A stretch of 64,000 nt of DNA from Centrapalus pauciflorus (lineage: Eukaryota; Streptophyta; Magnoliopsida; Asterales; Asteraceae): contig JAANYP010004787.1 of assembly GCA_020465985.1 (NCBI GenBank), forward strand, positions 359,823-423,822, in the 5' to 3' direction. This document shows, in pieces, positions 11,249 through 21,309 of this stretch; the stretch's first letter is position 1, and every line of letters begins with the position of its first letter. The translations under genes were made by a program, and so were the position numbers. Below the pieces are notes generated by a model. It worked only from the letters and a program-made list of their open reading frames with translations, did no database searches and was not told the DNA's origin.

Positions 11249-12985
11249 ATAGATTGCATGACATTCTACGTAGATTGCATGTCATTATACGTAAATTGAA
11301 TGTCATTCTACTAGATTGAATGTCATTCTACGTAGATTGCATGACATTCTACGTAGATTGTACATAGAATATGTTCGTCGATACTCTACGTAGATTGCAT
11401 GTCATTCTACGTAGATTGCATGTCATTATACGTAGATTGAATGTCATTCTACGTAGATTGCATGTTATTCTACGTAGATTTACAATTTTATTCTATGTAT
11501 TTTTGGTATATTTTATATCAGTTGCATACCAAGTGTTTGATAAAATGTCTAAATAAAATCTTCTTTTTTTGTTTCAATGAGTTTTTGTTATATTTTATCA
11601 TGTAATCTATGTAGAATATATGATATTTGACATTTTACACGACATTCTACATAGATTGCATGACATTCTACGCAAATTGCATGACATTCTACGTAGATTG
11701 AATGGCATTCTACGTAGATTGAATGTCATTCTATGTAGATTGCATGTCATTCTATGTAGATTGCATGTCATTCTACATGGATTGCATGACATTCTACGTA
11801 TATTTTACATAAAATATGTTCGTCGATACTCTACATAGAATATGACAGATTCATTTTAAATGTTTTATAATGAAGATTATTTGTAAAATATTAGATATAT
11901 ATGAATGTAATAGTTATTAGATGTTTTACATGATAATCTACGTAGATTACATGATAATCTACATAGAATATATGATACAAGACTACTTGTAAAAAATCAT
12001 ACATAATATATGTAGAATGTTATGTTTCTTATATATTTCATATATTTTTTTGTTTCTTATACATTTCTATATCTTTTTATGTAAATGTACATTAACATTC
12101 AATGTGTTTTTGGTATATTTTATCATGTAATATATGTGGAATATATGATACTTGACATTCTACATGACATTCTACGTAGATTGAATGTCATTCTACGTAG
12201 ATTGCATGTCATTCTACGTAGATTGCATGTCATTCTACGTATATTGAATGTCATTCTACGTAGATTGAATGCCATCTACGTAGATTGAATGCCATTCTAC
12301 GTAGATTGCATGACATTCTACGTAGATTGTACATAGAATATGTTCGTCGATACTCTACGTAGATTGCATGTCATTCTACCTAGATTGAATGTCATTCTAC
12401 GTAGATTGAATGCCATTCTACGTAGATTGCGTGACATTCTATGTAGAGTATTGACGAACATATTCTATGTACAATCTACGTACATTGGACAGATTCATTT
12501 TCCATATTTTATAATTAAAATTATTTGTAAGATATTATATTTATAATGAATGTAATAGTTATTAGATGTTTTACATGATAATCTATGTTGATTACATGAC
12601 AATCGACGTAGATTACATCATAATCTACATAGAATATAATACAATACTACTTGTAAAAAATCACACATAATCTATGTAAAATGTTATGTTTCTTATATAT
12701 TTAATATATTTTTCTGTTTCTTATACATTTCTATATCTTTTTATGTAGATTAACATTACAATTCAATGTTTTTTTGGTATATTTTATCATGTAATAATCT
12801 ACGTAGAATATTTGATAATTGACATTCTACACGACATTCTACGTAGATTGCATGCCATTCTACGTATATTGCATACCATTATACGTAGATTGCATGCCAT
12901 TCTACGTAGATTGAATGTCATTCTACGTAGATTGAATGTCATTCTACGTAGAATGCATACATTCTACGTAGATTGTACATATAAT
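11225..12985. repeat. 21-bp minisatellite blocks with palindromic core TCTACGTAGA
   Basis: Units of the form ATTCTACGTAGATTGCATGTC, with variants GAATGTC, CATGAC and GAATGCC, are arrayed head to tail in blocks near 11225-11490, 11630-11800, 12160-12480 and 12820-12985; by eye about 35-40 units in all. Each holds the perfect 10-bp palindrome TCTACGTAGA. Because 21 is a multiple of three, the arrays produce spurious open frames reading RRLHVIL again and again. Confidence 0.9.
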
Positions 12986-13447
12986 ATTTTCGTCGATACT
13001 CTACATAGAATATGACAGATTCATTTTTCATGTTTTATAATGAAGATTATTTGTAAGATATTAGATTTATAATGATTGTAATAGTTATTGGATGTTTTAC
13101 ATGATAATCTACGTAGATTAAATGATAATCTAAATAAAATATAATACAAGACTACTTATAAAAAATCACACATAATCTATGTAGAATGTTATGTTTCTTA
13201 TATATTTCATATATTTTTATGTTTTTTTATACATTTCTATATCTTTTTATGTAGATTAACATTACTATTCAATGTCTTTTTGGTATATTTTATATCAGTT
13301 GCATACCAAGTGTTTGATAAAATATCTAAATGAATTTTTTTTGTTTCAATGTGTTTTTGATATATTTTATCAAGTAATCTACGTAGAATATATGATATTT
13401 GAAATTCTTCACGACATTAAATGATAAAATATATCAACTATCGTATA

Positions 13448-14063
13448 TAGAATGTCGTGTAGAATGTCAAGTATCATATATTCTACGTAGATTAAATGAT
13501 AAAATATATCAAAAACACATTGAAACAAAAAAAATAAGATTTCATTTAGATATTTTATCGAACACTTGGTATGCAACTGATATAAAATATACCAAAAACA
13601 CAATGAATAGTAATGGTAATCTACAAAAAAGATATAGATTTGTATAATAAACATAAAAATATATGAAATATATAAGAAACATAACATTCTACATAGATTA
13701 TGAATAGTAATGTTAATCTACATAAAAAGATATAGAATTATATAACATTCTATATAGACATATAATATTTCTATATAGAATACATTAAATTTTTAGTAAT
13801 TAAATAATTTTTTATATAGAAAAAAATTTATTTTTTTTATAAAAAAACCTTTTTTTAATATTAAAATCAATTCTAATGAAAGAAATAGAAAATGAAAATG
13901 AAAAAAAAAGTAAGTGAGAGAAGGTGAAAAAAAGAGAGGCATATAATGAAAAATGTGGAGAGAGAAAGATAATATTTTTTATTCCAAAAATACCCTTTTG
14001 ATCCAAGGGCTCTAAAAGGTTCCTAGGTTCTCACCATCTTTAAGGTTCTTAAAAGAACCTCTC
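13448..14063 (-). repeat. Right arm of fold-back element
   Basis: Reverse complement of 10631-11248 with only scattered substitutions and small indels in homopolymer runs. It ends GGTTCTTAAAAGAACCTCTC next to (TA)n. Confidence 0.9.
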
Positions 14064-14091
14064 CCTATATATATATATATATATATATATA

Positions 14092-14205
14092 CCTTACTAA
14101 GACGGTGTTTGTTTACTTCTTAATGGAATCATTAAGAAGTTATTCAAAGATAAATGACCTCTTAATGATTTCATTAAGAGGTAAACAAACAATGTCTGAT
14201 AAGGA
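14092..14205. mobile_element. Short hAT-like MITE (about 114 bp)
   Basis: The left half CTTACTAAGACGGTGTTTG.. and the inverse of the right half CTTATCAGACATTGTTTG.. form an inverted repeat; inside each half CTCTTAATG/CATTAAGAG makes a secondary hairpin. This GTGTTTGTTTAC..TTAATG pattern is common among plant MITEs. It directly abuts the right TA tract of the fold-back element. Confidence 0.6.
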
Positions 14206-15564
14206 ATCATCATTTCATTTCTAAAATCCATTAGCTCCCTTAGGACTTAGATCTACATGTAACATTTGTTTCAAATTTAAAATAAAAGAATTGTAACTTC
14301 TTAAATTTTGGGACCCAAATGTCATGCAAATAATATGTTGAATAAATTTGGTACGATCCCATAAGGAGCGGGGATGTTTTGTGATGTCTAGAAAGCTAAG
14401 TTAGCTAACCATGGTGATGGCGGGATCATATGATTTAAAACTGGAGGCCAATTCGTGTCCCGATAGCCCAAAGAGTTAGCCCAACATGAGCCCGATCAAG
14501 ACGGTTACCACCCATGGCACAACTCCAGGCCAACATGCCAAAGGCCCAATTGCTGCTCACCCAACCAGCTTAGGCTTCAACAACCAATAAAGCCGGCCCA
14601 CTTCCCCTCGTCTCAATTTAGAATCCTGATAACTCAAGCCCGATCCATTTACATATGTATAAAGGTGTGATTTCTTCCTCACTGAACACCTAACCTACCT
14701 AATCGGGTCTACTATGATACTGTCATTCTAAAGTTGGACCAAATTTTGATTTTTCCATGTTCTATTTTCATTCCATTTAGTCAATATGTATATAGTAACT
14801 AATTCCCTCCAATTAATTCCATTAACTTTGGATTGATCGTTAACTTTATTCTTATGGGCAAATTCGTCGTTTAAAACTCTTCTTTTGAAAAATAATAATT
14901 CAACTTGCTGTCTTGCTTTTTTTTTTTTTTTAAAGTAATTAATCTTAATCCTTATCAAAACCTGATTGGATTGAATCAAGATCTTAATATCATATATCCA
15001 GATAGAATCTATGCAGGATTAATAAGCTTTCGTCTATAATATCAAGATTTATATTTTATAAACCATGTTATGGCGACTCTAAGGGTGACTGTTACCAAAG
15101 ACGTCAAATTGCAAGTAATGATAGTGGGTTGGTAGGCCTTCTTTTCATTATGTGACGTTTGGTTCACGGAATGAATTTTGAAAGAATTGGAATTTAGATA
15201 TTAGTTATTAATGTGGTTTATGTTGAAGGTAGAAGATAGTTTTTAGTATTGGTACTATAATTTTTTAAGATTCAAAAATGAATGAAAGCATATGATAGTA
15301 TAGATGAATTGGATTACATAACCGAATAACATAGGTCTATATTTTGATAATCGGAACCACAAATAAAGCCTTTTTATAAATTGCAATAACAATACTCTTT
15401 TTTTTTTATTTTATGATGACGACAATGATGATGATGAAGAAGAACAAACAAAGAAGACCACAATTTTAGAAAGAGAGAAAAAGAAAAGGTGTTTGAGGGG
15501 TGGGAGGGTTTGTCTAGAATTTAATAAAAAGTTGTAATCTATATTTATATATCTATATTCTATA
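14206..15564. other. Gene-free spacer with possible LTR remnant
   Basis: Roughly 14345-14730 is richer in GC than its surroundings, with a TATA-like TATGTATAAAGGTGTG followed by CTCACTGAACACCTAACC. That arrangement resembles the promoter and R region of a retrotransposon LTR, but no partner copy or internal domain is present. The remainder is AT-rich with diverged MITE-like ends near 15150-15350. Confidence 0.35.
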
Positions 15565-15568
15565 TCTA

Positions 15569-16059
15569 TCTATACTATTAAAAGAGTAACTATACTCATT
15601 TCTGGTGAAGCCATGTGTCGTCACCATGAATCGACACGTGGCATTTATAGATTTCAAAAATAATAATGAAATTTAAATCAAATCCATCCAAATCTAATAT
15701 AATCCACTTTTAAATTCAAATCAAATCAAATCAAACAAAAACTAATACTCTACTAACTTATTATTTAAATCTATCCAAATTTAATATAATCCACTTTTAA
15801 ATTCAAATCAAACAAAATCTAATAGTCTACTAACTTATTAATTATAAGATAATATAATAAAAGTTTAAAAATATATATAAGAAAATAATTACCCTTCATA
15901 TATATTTAGAAATATACAAAATTAATAGGTCATAATAAACAAAAATAATATCATCTTATATAGTTTTGTTTAAAAAATATTATTTATATGTTTATCTTTT
16001 TATTTCTTATATTTTATATATATGAAAAATATCTGCGTAATACGCGGGTAATAAACTAG
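15569..16059 (+). mobile_element. Non-autonomous Helitron (491 bp)
   Basis: Starts A|TCTATACTATTAAAAGAG and ends with a short hairpin GCGTAATACGC, then GGGTAATAAACTAG|T, i.e. 5'-TC, 3'-CTRR and insertion between A and T without duplication, the standard Helitron signature. It sits within the first bases of the neighbouring Helitron. A relative in the other orientation is at 55205-55617. Confidence 0.85.
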
Positions 16060-16325
16060 TATATTAATAAAAGAAAACAATTCATGACACATGTCGCTTC
16101 CTTATCGCATTAAATTTTCATTTTCCCGCCTTTTTTCCATAATTAAATATTTCATTTAATAATTTATCTATTATTAATAAAAGAAAAATATATTTTAAAT
16201 ACTTTCCTATTTAATTCATAAAATGCAATAAAGGAAACACATTAAAATTTTAAATAATTCAATATTAATTTTAAAATTATTTTTAGTAGAAAAATTTATT
16301 TTAAGTAAATTTGTATTAAATTTTA

Positions 16326-16862
16326 GGGTTCATTACGAAAAAAAAATCAACAATTTTTCACGGTTTTTGTGTTTTAGTCTCTCCATGTTTTTTTTTCAAA
16401 AAATCTTCAAGTTAAATTGGTTTTGTGAAATTTGTCTATTAGAGTCAGATAACCATCAGGGCTTGCCCTGGTGGCCACCAAGTTTCCATAAAGAGCTTGG
16501 GGAGGGTTGTTACCCGGGTTCGATCCTCACTTGAGGCGGATTTTGGGGTTTTTCCTTTCAGGTGAACTAATCTAACTATGGAGATTTTAATCTAACTAGG
16601 AGATTGTGGTGGGGATCGAACTGAGATCTGTCGGCACTTGGGCCTAGGCGATAACCATCACACCAGCTGTTCAAAAAAAATTAGAGTCAGGTTATAATTG
16701 GTAGACTGAGTTTTTAAAGACTGAAAAATCGGGTTCTTATAGTCAAATTTCACTAAGCGAAAAAAATTAACTTGAGGATTTTTCTGAAAAGAATAATATG
16801 GAGAGACGATAATACAAAAAAAAAAAATGAAAACACTTTGGTTTTTTTTCATAATAAATCCT
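16326..16862. mobile_element. MITE (GGTTTATTACGA family), SINE-interrupted copy
   Basis: Left end GGGTTCATTACGAAAAAAA and inverted right end (TTTTTTTTCATAATAAATCC). Internal text such as GTGAAATTTG..TATTAGA and GGATTTTTCTGAAAAG matches the uninterrupted copy at 17771-18073. It lies within the longer Helitron and is itself split by a SINE. Confidence 0.7.
16449..16679 (+). mobile_element. SINE, tRNA-derived type, with 11-bp target duplication
   Basis: A 231-bp insert with an RNA polymerase III B-box GGTTCGATCC near 16518, an A-box-like GGTGGCCACCAAG upstream, a short A tail after GCTGTTC, and flanking copies of ATTAGAGTCAG at 16438-16448 and 16680-16690. The sequence ATAACCATCA occurs near both its beginning and its end. 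Confidence 0.85.
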
Positions 16863-16937
16863 TACTTTTATATTAAACTTTTTAAAAACATAGATAATTA
16901 TTAAAAATACTCATGTTTACATGGGTAAATAAGCTAG

Positions 16938-17770
16938 TTTAAGATTAAAAATGAATGAAAGCATTATAAATTTTAGTGGCGAGTTAAAAGTGAGTTTCAT
17001 AACGTGGAAGAATGAATAGCCGAGCGACGCTTTATGCTAGTCAGTCTGCTTCTTGCAAACCAATAAATAAATGAATTTTGCTTACTTCTCTATAATGATA
17101 CGCTTACTTTTCAAGGAAAAATAGTGTTAATAGAAAATCATTTTCGCATTAGTGTTCATAAATGATACAAAATGAAATTCCACTTATCTTACCAAAATTA
17201 CAAATATAATTTAAATGATATAATAACAACTTAGGGGGTGTTTGGATTTGCGTTTGAAAAAGTGCTGTAGCGTTTTGGAAACTAATAATCAGATAATAGT
17301 TGTAACCAAAAGTGCTGCCGGAAATATAGTGTTTGGTTTAATTTCTGCTGTTTGCTATCATAATTATCAAATAATTAGTTTTTAAAGTGTTTGGATTTAC
17401 GTTTTTACTTGTAAAATGACCAAATAAGCACTTATTTAGCAAATAAGTTACATTTTTTAACTTATGAAAAAGTATGGTAAGATTAACGCTAAACGCAAAT
17501 AATCACTTATTAACGTATGCGATCACGTTTATAACAAGATGACATAAATTTTGAAAAGATATGTTACTATAGATTTTTAAAATATAATAGTAAATTATTA
17601 TATTATGCATTTACTTTAAGAACATGTTGCAATAAAAAAACAGAAGGTAAAAAAAGGAAGATAAATTTGTATTACTATAAGAAAAGAAAGTTTGAAATTT
17701 CATTGCTATAAATAACTTAGTGTAAAGCATAAAACAATAAAATAGGAAAGTTTGTTTTATCATATTTTTA
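16938..17770. other. Spacer with a hAT-like MITE end
   Basis: At about 17232, GGGGGTGTTTGGATTTGCG begins what looks like a hAT-like MITE; a partial internal reprise (GTGTTTGGATTTACG) occurs at about 17388, but no complete inverted partner is visible. Otherwise AT-rich, no gene. Confidence 0.4.
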
Positions 17771-18073
17771 AGGATTTATTACGAGAAAAACCAACATGTT
17801 TTCATGTTTTTTGTGTTTTCGTCCCTTTATATTATTTTTTCTAGAAAAGTCCTCATGTTAATTTAATCCTTTTGGTTTAGTGAAATTTGACTATTAGAAC
17901 CGATTTTTCAATTTTTAAAACCTGGTTTAGTACTTATAACCTGGCTTTAATAGTCAAATTTCAAAAAACTATAAACAAATTTTAAACTTAGAAAACTTTT
18001 CTAAAAAGATAAATAACATTCAGTGACGAAAACCTACAATCATGAAAATATATTGGTTTTTTTCGTAATAAAC
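17771..18073. mobile_element. MITE (GGTTTATTACGA family), uninterrupted copy
   Basis: Outer ends GGATTTATTACGAGAAAAAC and the inverse of TTTTTTTCGTAATAAACC. The internal region is itself an inverted repeat (CTATTAGAACCG.. / ..AATAGTCAAATTTC). It is the reference copy for the interrupted element at 16326-16862. Confidence 0.7.
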
Positions 18074-18281
18074 CAACTTAGAATATTATGTTTAACCCAA
18101 CAAGAAAAGAAAAAGGAAGAAGTATTACAGTATTCAGTCTTTCACCGAACTCCAATGCTTATGAACCACAAAATAAATGGAGTTGGGTGGTCCCGAGTAG
18201 CCGGCCAGGCCTCATCAAATTTTACGGTTGTAAAGTATGTGTACTCTTTCCCAATATTGTACTTCTTTCCAACACATATTT

Positions 18282-18350
18282 CTAGGTGGGGTGATGGTCA
18301 TGCCGAAGCTCTTGTCTAGTTAACCTTTTTGCCGTTCAAAAAAAAAAAAA
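18282..18350 (+). mobile_element. Short SINE-like retroposed fragment
   Basis: A 69-bp piece ending GCCGTTC followed by a run of A, bounded by ACATATTT at 18274-18281 and 18351-18358. The GTTC-An tail matches the tails of the insertions at 16449 and 38487. Too short for family assignment. Confidence 0.4.
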
Positions 18351-19055
18351 ACATATTTTGATTTTTGAAAACCAACTCAAAATAGATATTCTTAAGAGTT
18401 TAATTAAATCATTTTTATAAACCAAAATGTTTAGCATCTTCAACTTTATTGTTTATTATGGTGACCTCCCTTTTCAAGATATAAAAAGAGGTCATATCAA
18501 ATGTCAAATGAATGATATAATAAATTCTTTCAATCATCTTAGTTTATATCAATTATAGGATAAGCTTTATGTGATAAGTGAATTATTTATAATATCTCAT
18601 AGTGACTTTTGTTTTAACATAGGGCAATACTAAATATACACCCCACATTCACTAATTTTTATTAATCATACACCCCCCCTAATTAATATTAAAAAATTTC
18701 TTAATTACCCTAATGATTATCTAATTATTATATGGGACCCACATATTGTCAAATCAAGTCTAACTTTTCAAGATTTTTTATTATGGTGGGACCCACTTTT
18801 TTTTATTCATACACCCCCCCTCTTATCACATCACATTTTTTTTGTTTTTTATTGAGGTGGGGCCCACTTTTCTTTATTCATACACCCCCCCTCCTATCAT
18901 ATCACCTTTTTTTTGTTTTTTTTATCAAGGTGGGGCCCACATTTTACATATATATAGGCTCATCTTATTTTGCAATCAAAATGTCAAGGTGGAGAAATAA
19001 ACATATAAAGAAAGGTGGAGAAATAAACCTACAGTGCTCTTCTTTTGCAATCAAA

Positions 19056-19592
19056 ATGTCAAGGTTTGATGATATTGTAGTTGATAACACGACAGACTTC
19101 ACTGCTACAGAGGTATTTTTATGAACTATTTTCCATATTTATTATTTAAAGCTACGCTATGTTTTTATTAATTAATGTACATAATTTTTGTAGGATTTTC
19201 CTACTTTTGATGATTTAATGAACTGGGTTAACAACGTCGCAAGATCTCTTGGTGTTATCATTATTAAAAAACGTTCAAAATTATCAAAAAAAAATGAATT
19301 AAGAAAAGTATGGTTACAATGCGAACGTGGCGGTGTGTATAAAGATTCTAGTTCTAGCAGAGAGAGTGTCACAAAAAAAATTGGTTGTCCGTTTGAGTTG
19401 GTAGCTTGTCGTAATGATAATAAGTCATGGAATTTAACTGTGCTATGTGGCACACACACTCATGCAAATGCCTCAAGTTTTGAGGGACACGCATTCGCAA
19501 TGCGTTTGAATGAAGATGAAAAGAATTTGGTCGCAGAACTAACCAAAGCTAATGTCCCACCACGTAATAAAATTACAACACACAGCAATTAA
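19056..19592 (+). pseudogene. N-terminal part of MULE transposase: FAR1-type DNA-binding domain
   Basis: Exon 1 (19056-19112, MSRFDDIVVDNTTDFTATE) and exon 2 from 19194 join in phase 0 across a GT-AG intron. The protein shows FPTFDDLMNWVNNVARSLG and VWLQCERGG, then GCPFELVACRNDNKSWNL and CGTHTH, the C..C..H..H pattern of the FAR1/WRKY-GCM1 zinc-binding domain found at the front of many plant Mutator transposases. Shortly after NVPPRNK the frame shifts and ends in TAA at 19590-19592. In full-length relatives the DDE catalytic domain follows here; it is absent. I take this as an internal deletion in a formerly autonomous element. Confidence 0.75.
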
Positions 19593-19593
19593 A

Positions 19594-20625
19594 GATAAAT
19601 TAGAAAAAAGCAAATCAAAAATGTGTCACAAGTTTAGTAACTCACATATATTTAGAATGTTAATATTTAAAGTTTCAAGAAATGGTCTTAAAAAAATCAC
19701 CGGAGAACTCGAGCGATTAAACGATGATGTTGAAATTACTGATGCAAACTGTGGGTGCCAACTTCGTACATGTTGTGGGTTACCGTGTGCTCATGAACTT
19801 CAATTTTATATAAAGGAAGACTTGTTCATTCCTTTAAGTGAAATTGATGTATTCTGGAGGACGTTAGATATTCCTGACATCAGCACGACGGAAGATAGGG
19901 AAATCACTTGTGACGAAGAAATTGAAATGTTCAAAAAAAGTTTTGGAGATCAGCCTAAAGAGGGGAAGGTCGGACTTTTAAGAAAGCTTAAGGATATTAT
20001 ACAACCATCAAAAAAGTTACTTGGGGAACCCTCTGTTAACAAAAATAATCGTGGTCGTCCAAGAGGTAGCACCAGCAAAGGCAAGCAACCCCAACAACGA
20101 TTCGAGCCACCACGAAATAGCGAATATGTGTGTCGTGACTTGAATGACCAACCTCAATACGAGCCACCACGACACAGTGAATACATGTATCGTGACTTTA
20201 ACGACCAACCGCAATGCGAGCCACCAAGACACAGCGATTACATGTATCGTGGCTTGAACGACCAACCCCAAAGTGAGCCGCCACGACACCATGAATACAT
20301 TTCTCCACCAGCATATACGGATTCAGTTGATCAACAAACGACGTCTTGGATGAACAACTTTTTTGATCAAGATCCGTTTATGCATAACTTAATAAATTAT
20401 GACCCACTACCGTCACAAGTGTTTGATCAATCCTTTAATCAGGAAGGAACAGTACAGGTATGTTATTATTATTATTATGCATTTTTGCATGTTATTTATT
20501 TATCCATTTGAATGACATTGGTTTACATGATAAAACATTAGGAACCGGCAAATCCATTACAATATGGATACACTTACGCAGAACAAACACAAGATGAATA
20601 CCATTATCATCAACCAAAGTTCCAG
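19594..20625 (+). pseudogene. C-terminal part of MULE transposase: SWIM finger, AT-hook-like motif, 19-residue repeats
   Basis: Reads in a different frame from the upstream exon. Visible features: a conserved lead-in (DKLEKSKSKMCHKFSNSH), the SWIM zinc finger CGCQLRTCCGLPCAHEL near 19755-19805, an AT-hook-like NRGRPRGS near 20047, then a 57-bp unit repeated about three and a half times (EPPRxSEYxxRDxNDQPQ; units at 20104, 20161, 20218 and 20275). Exon ends at 20457 and 20625 and an exon start at 20542 have good splice signals in phase 0, so after splicing the reading frame runs on into the OTU exon. The start chosen is only where the frame opens; no ATG is implied. Confidence 0.7.
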
Positions 20626-20697
20626 GTAAATGTATTATCTTAATTTTTTTACATCGTCGATATGATAAACTAATCTATTTTTTTATTGGAACCAAAG

Positions 20698-21309
20698 AGC
20701 TACAATCATCATTTGATTAGCGAAATTCCTAAATGTTTTCATCCTTATATCATTGGAATTCAAGATGTTAAAGGTGATGGAAACTGCGGGTTTCGTTCAG
20801 TTGCTGTTGCTATGGGTCGAAATGAGGAGGAATGGCTTGCAATACGTCGAGAACTACTAGAGGAGCTAAATAAAAATAGTAAGCAATATAAAAGCATTTT
20901 TGATAGTGAATACAAGCGCTTAGAAGAATCTCTCAACTTTTTTGAGTATCGTGATGCACCTTTTCATAACTGGATGCGGATGCCTTACACTGGTCTTCTG
21001 ATCGCAAATAAGTATAACTGTATATTTCACTATCTAACAAATGCACGCTGCTTAACATATTTTCCTCTTTGGTCAAAGCCGCAGTCTCCAAAAGAAAATC
21101 ATGTCATTACACTCGCATTTGTACATAACAACCATTTCGTGAAGGTTGACTTACGTGAGGGATACCCAATGCCAGAGGTTTCTGGCTACAATCGGTAAAA
21201 AAAAAGCCGAAAAAAAGAAAGCGAATGGGTTAAAATGTATGAAGATCGTTTACTCGCTTATAAGGAACTTAATTGTAGCATTGATCTTAATGTTGTACCA
21301 CTTGAGTGA
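20698..21309 (+). pseudogene. OTU-type cysteine protease domain at the end of the MULE gene
   Basis: The exon begins at 20698 after an AG acceptor, in phase with the preceding exon. OTU deubiquitinase-type motifs: KGDGNCGFRSVAVAMG, holding the catalytic Asp and Cys, and NNHFVKVDL, holding the catalytic His; both key regions are intact. Between them are YRDAPFHNWMRMP and the expected spacing of roughly 125 residues. A TAA at 21196-21198 stops the frame right after VSGYNR, but the same frame then stays open, reading EWVKMYEDRLLAYKEL and ending at a TGA at 21307-21309, so the early stop looks like a late nonsense change. The natural substrate and the use of such domains in transposons are unknown to me. 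Confidence 0.78.

Larger units (their letters stand above)
10631..14063. mobile_element. Fold-back (long-TIR) element with internal minisatellite
   Basis: A 3.4-kb element bounded by two near-identical inverted arms of about 617 bp, starting GAGAGGTTCTTTTAAGAACC. Between the arms are blocks of a 21-bp tandem repeat separated by longer unique-type segments that themselves recur three times (marked by GACAGATTCATTTT at about 11844, 12488 and 13014). Both ends lie in (TA)n, so a TA-type target cannot be read precisely. There is no transposase, so it is non-autonomous. Insertion within TA microsatellites recalls the Micron elements of rice; the superfamily is not determined. Confidence 0.85.
15565..16937 (+). 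mobile_element. Non-autonomous Helitron, interrupted (host of a nest)
   Basis: The 3' end reads CTCATGTTTACATGGGTAAATAAGCTAG, split as CTCATGTTTACATGGG (hairpin-like) then AAGCTAG, followed by T at 16938: the CTRR|T terminus. The 5' end is cut by another Helitron: 15565-15568 supplies TCTA and the sequence resumes at 16060 with TATATTAATAAAAG. Removing the insert restores an A|TC start. It carries a MITE and a SINE. Confidence 0.65.

Noticed and set aside
11371..13015. Open reading frames encoding repeats of RRLHVIL on the plus strand and CNLRRMS-like runs on the minus strand
   Set aside because: They are produced by the 21-bp minisatellite, whose length is a multiple of three and which is open on both strands; there is no start context or conserved domain.
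11006..13687. Pair of similar proteins encoded at 11006-11203 (plus) and 13409-13687 (minus)
   Set aside because: They are the same spurious frame seen in the two inverted arms of the fold-back element.
16449..16679. A true tRNA gene suggested by GGTTCGATCC
   Set aside because: No cloverleaf can be drawn around it; the A tail and flanking duplication fit a SINE.
18725..18945. CRISPR-like regular repeats
   Set aside because: The roughly 70-bp units are degenerate, without unique spacers, and lie in the subterminal region of the Mutator-like element of a plant genome.
19056..21198. Treating the Mutator gene as a functional FAR1-related transcription factor
   Set aside because: Element ends and target duplication surround it, the reading frame breaks at 19590, and the central transposase domain is missing.
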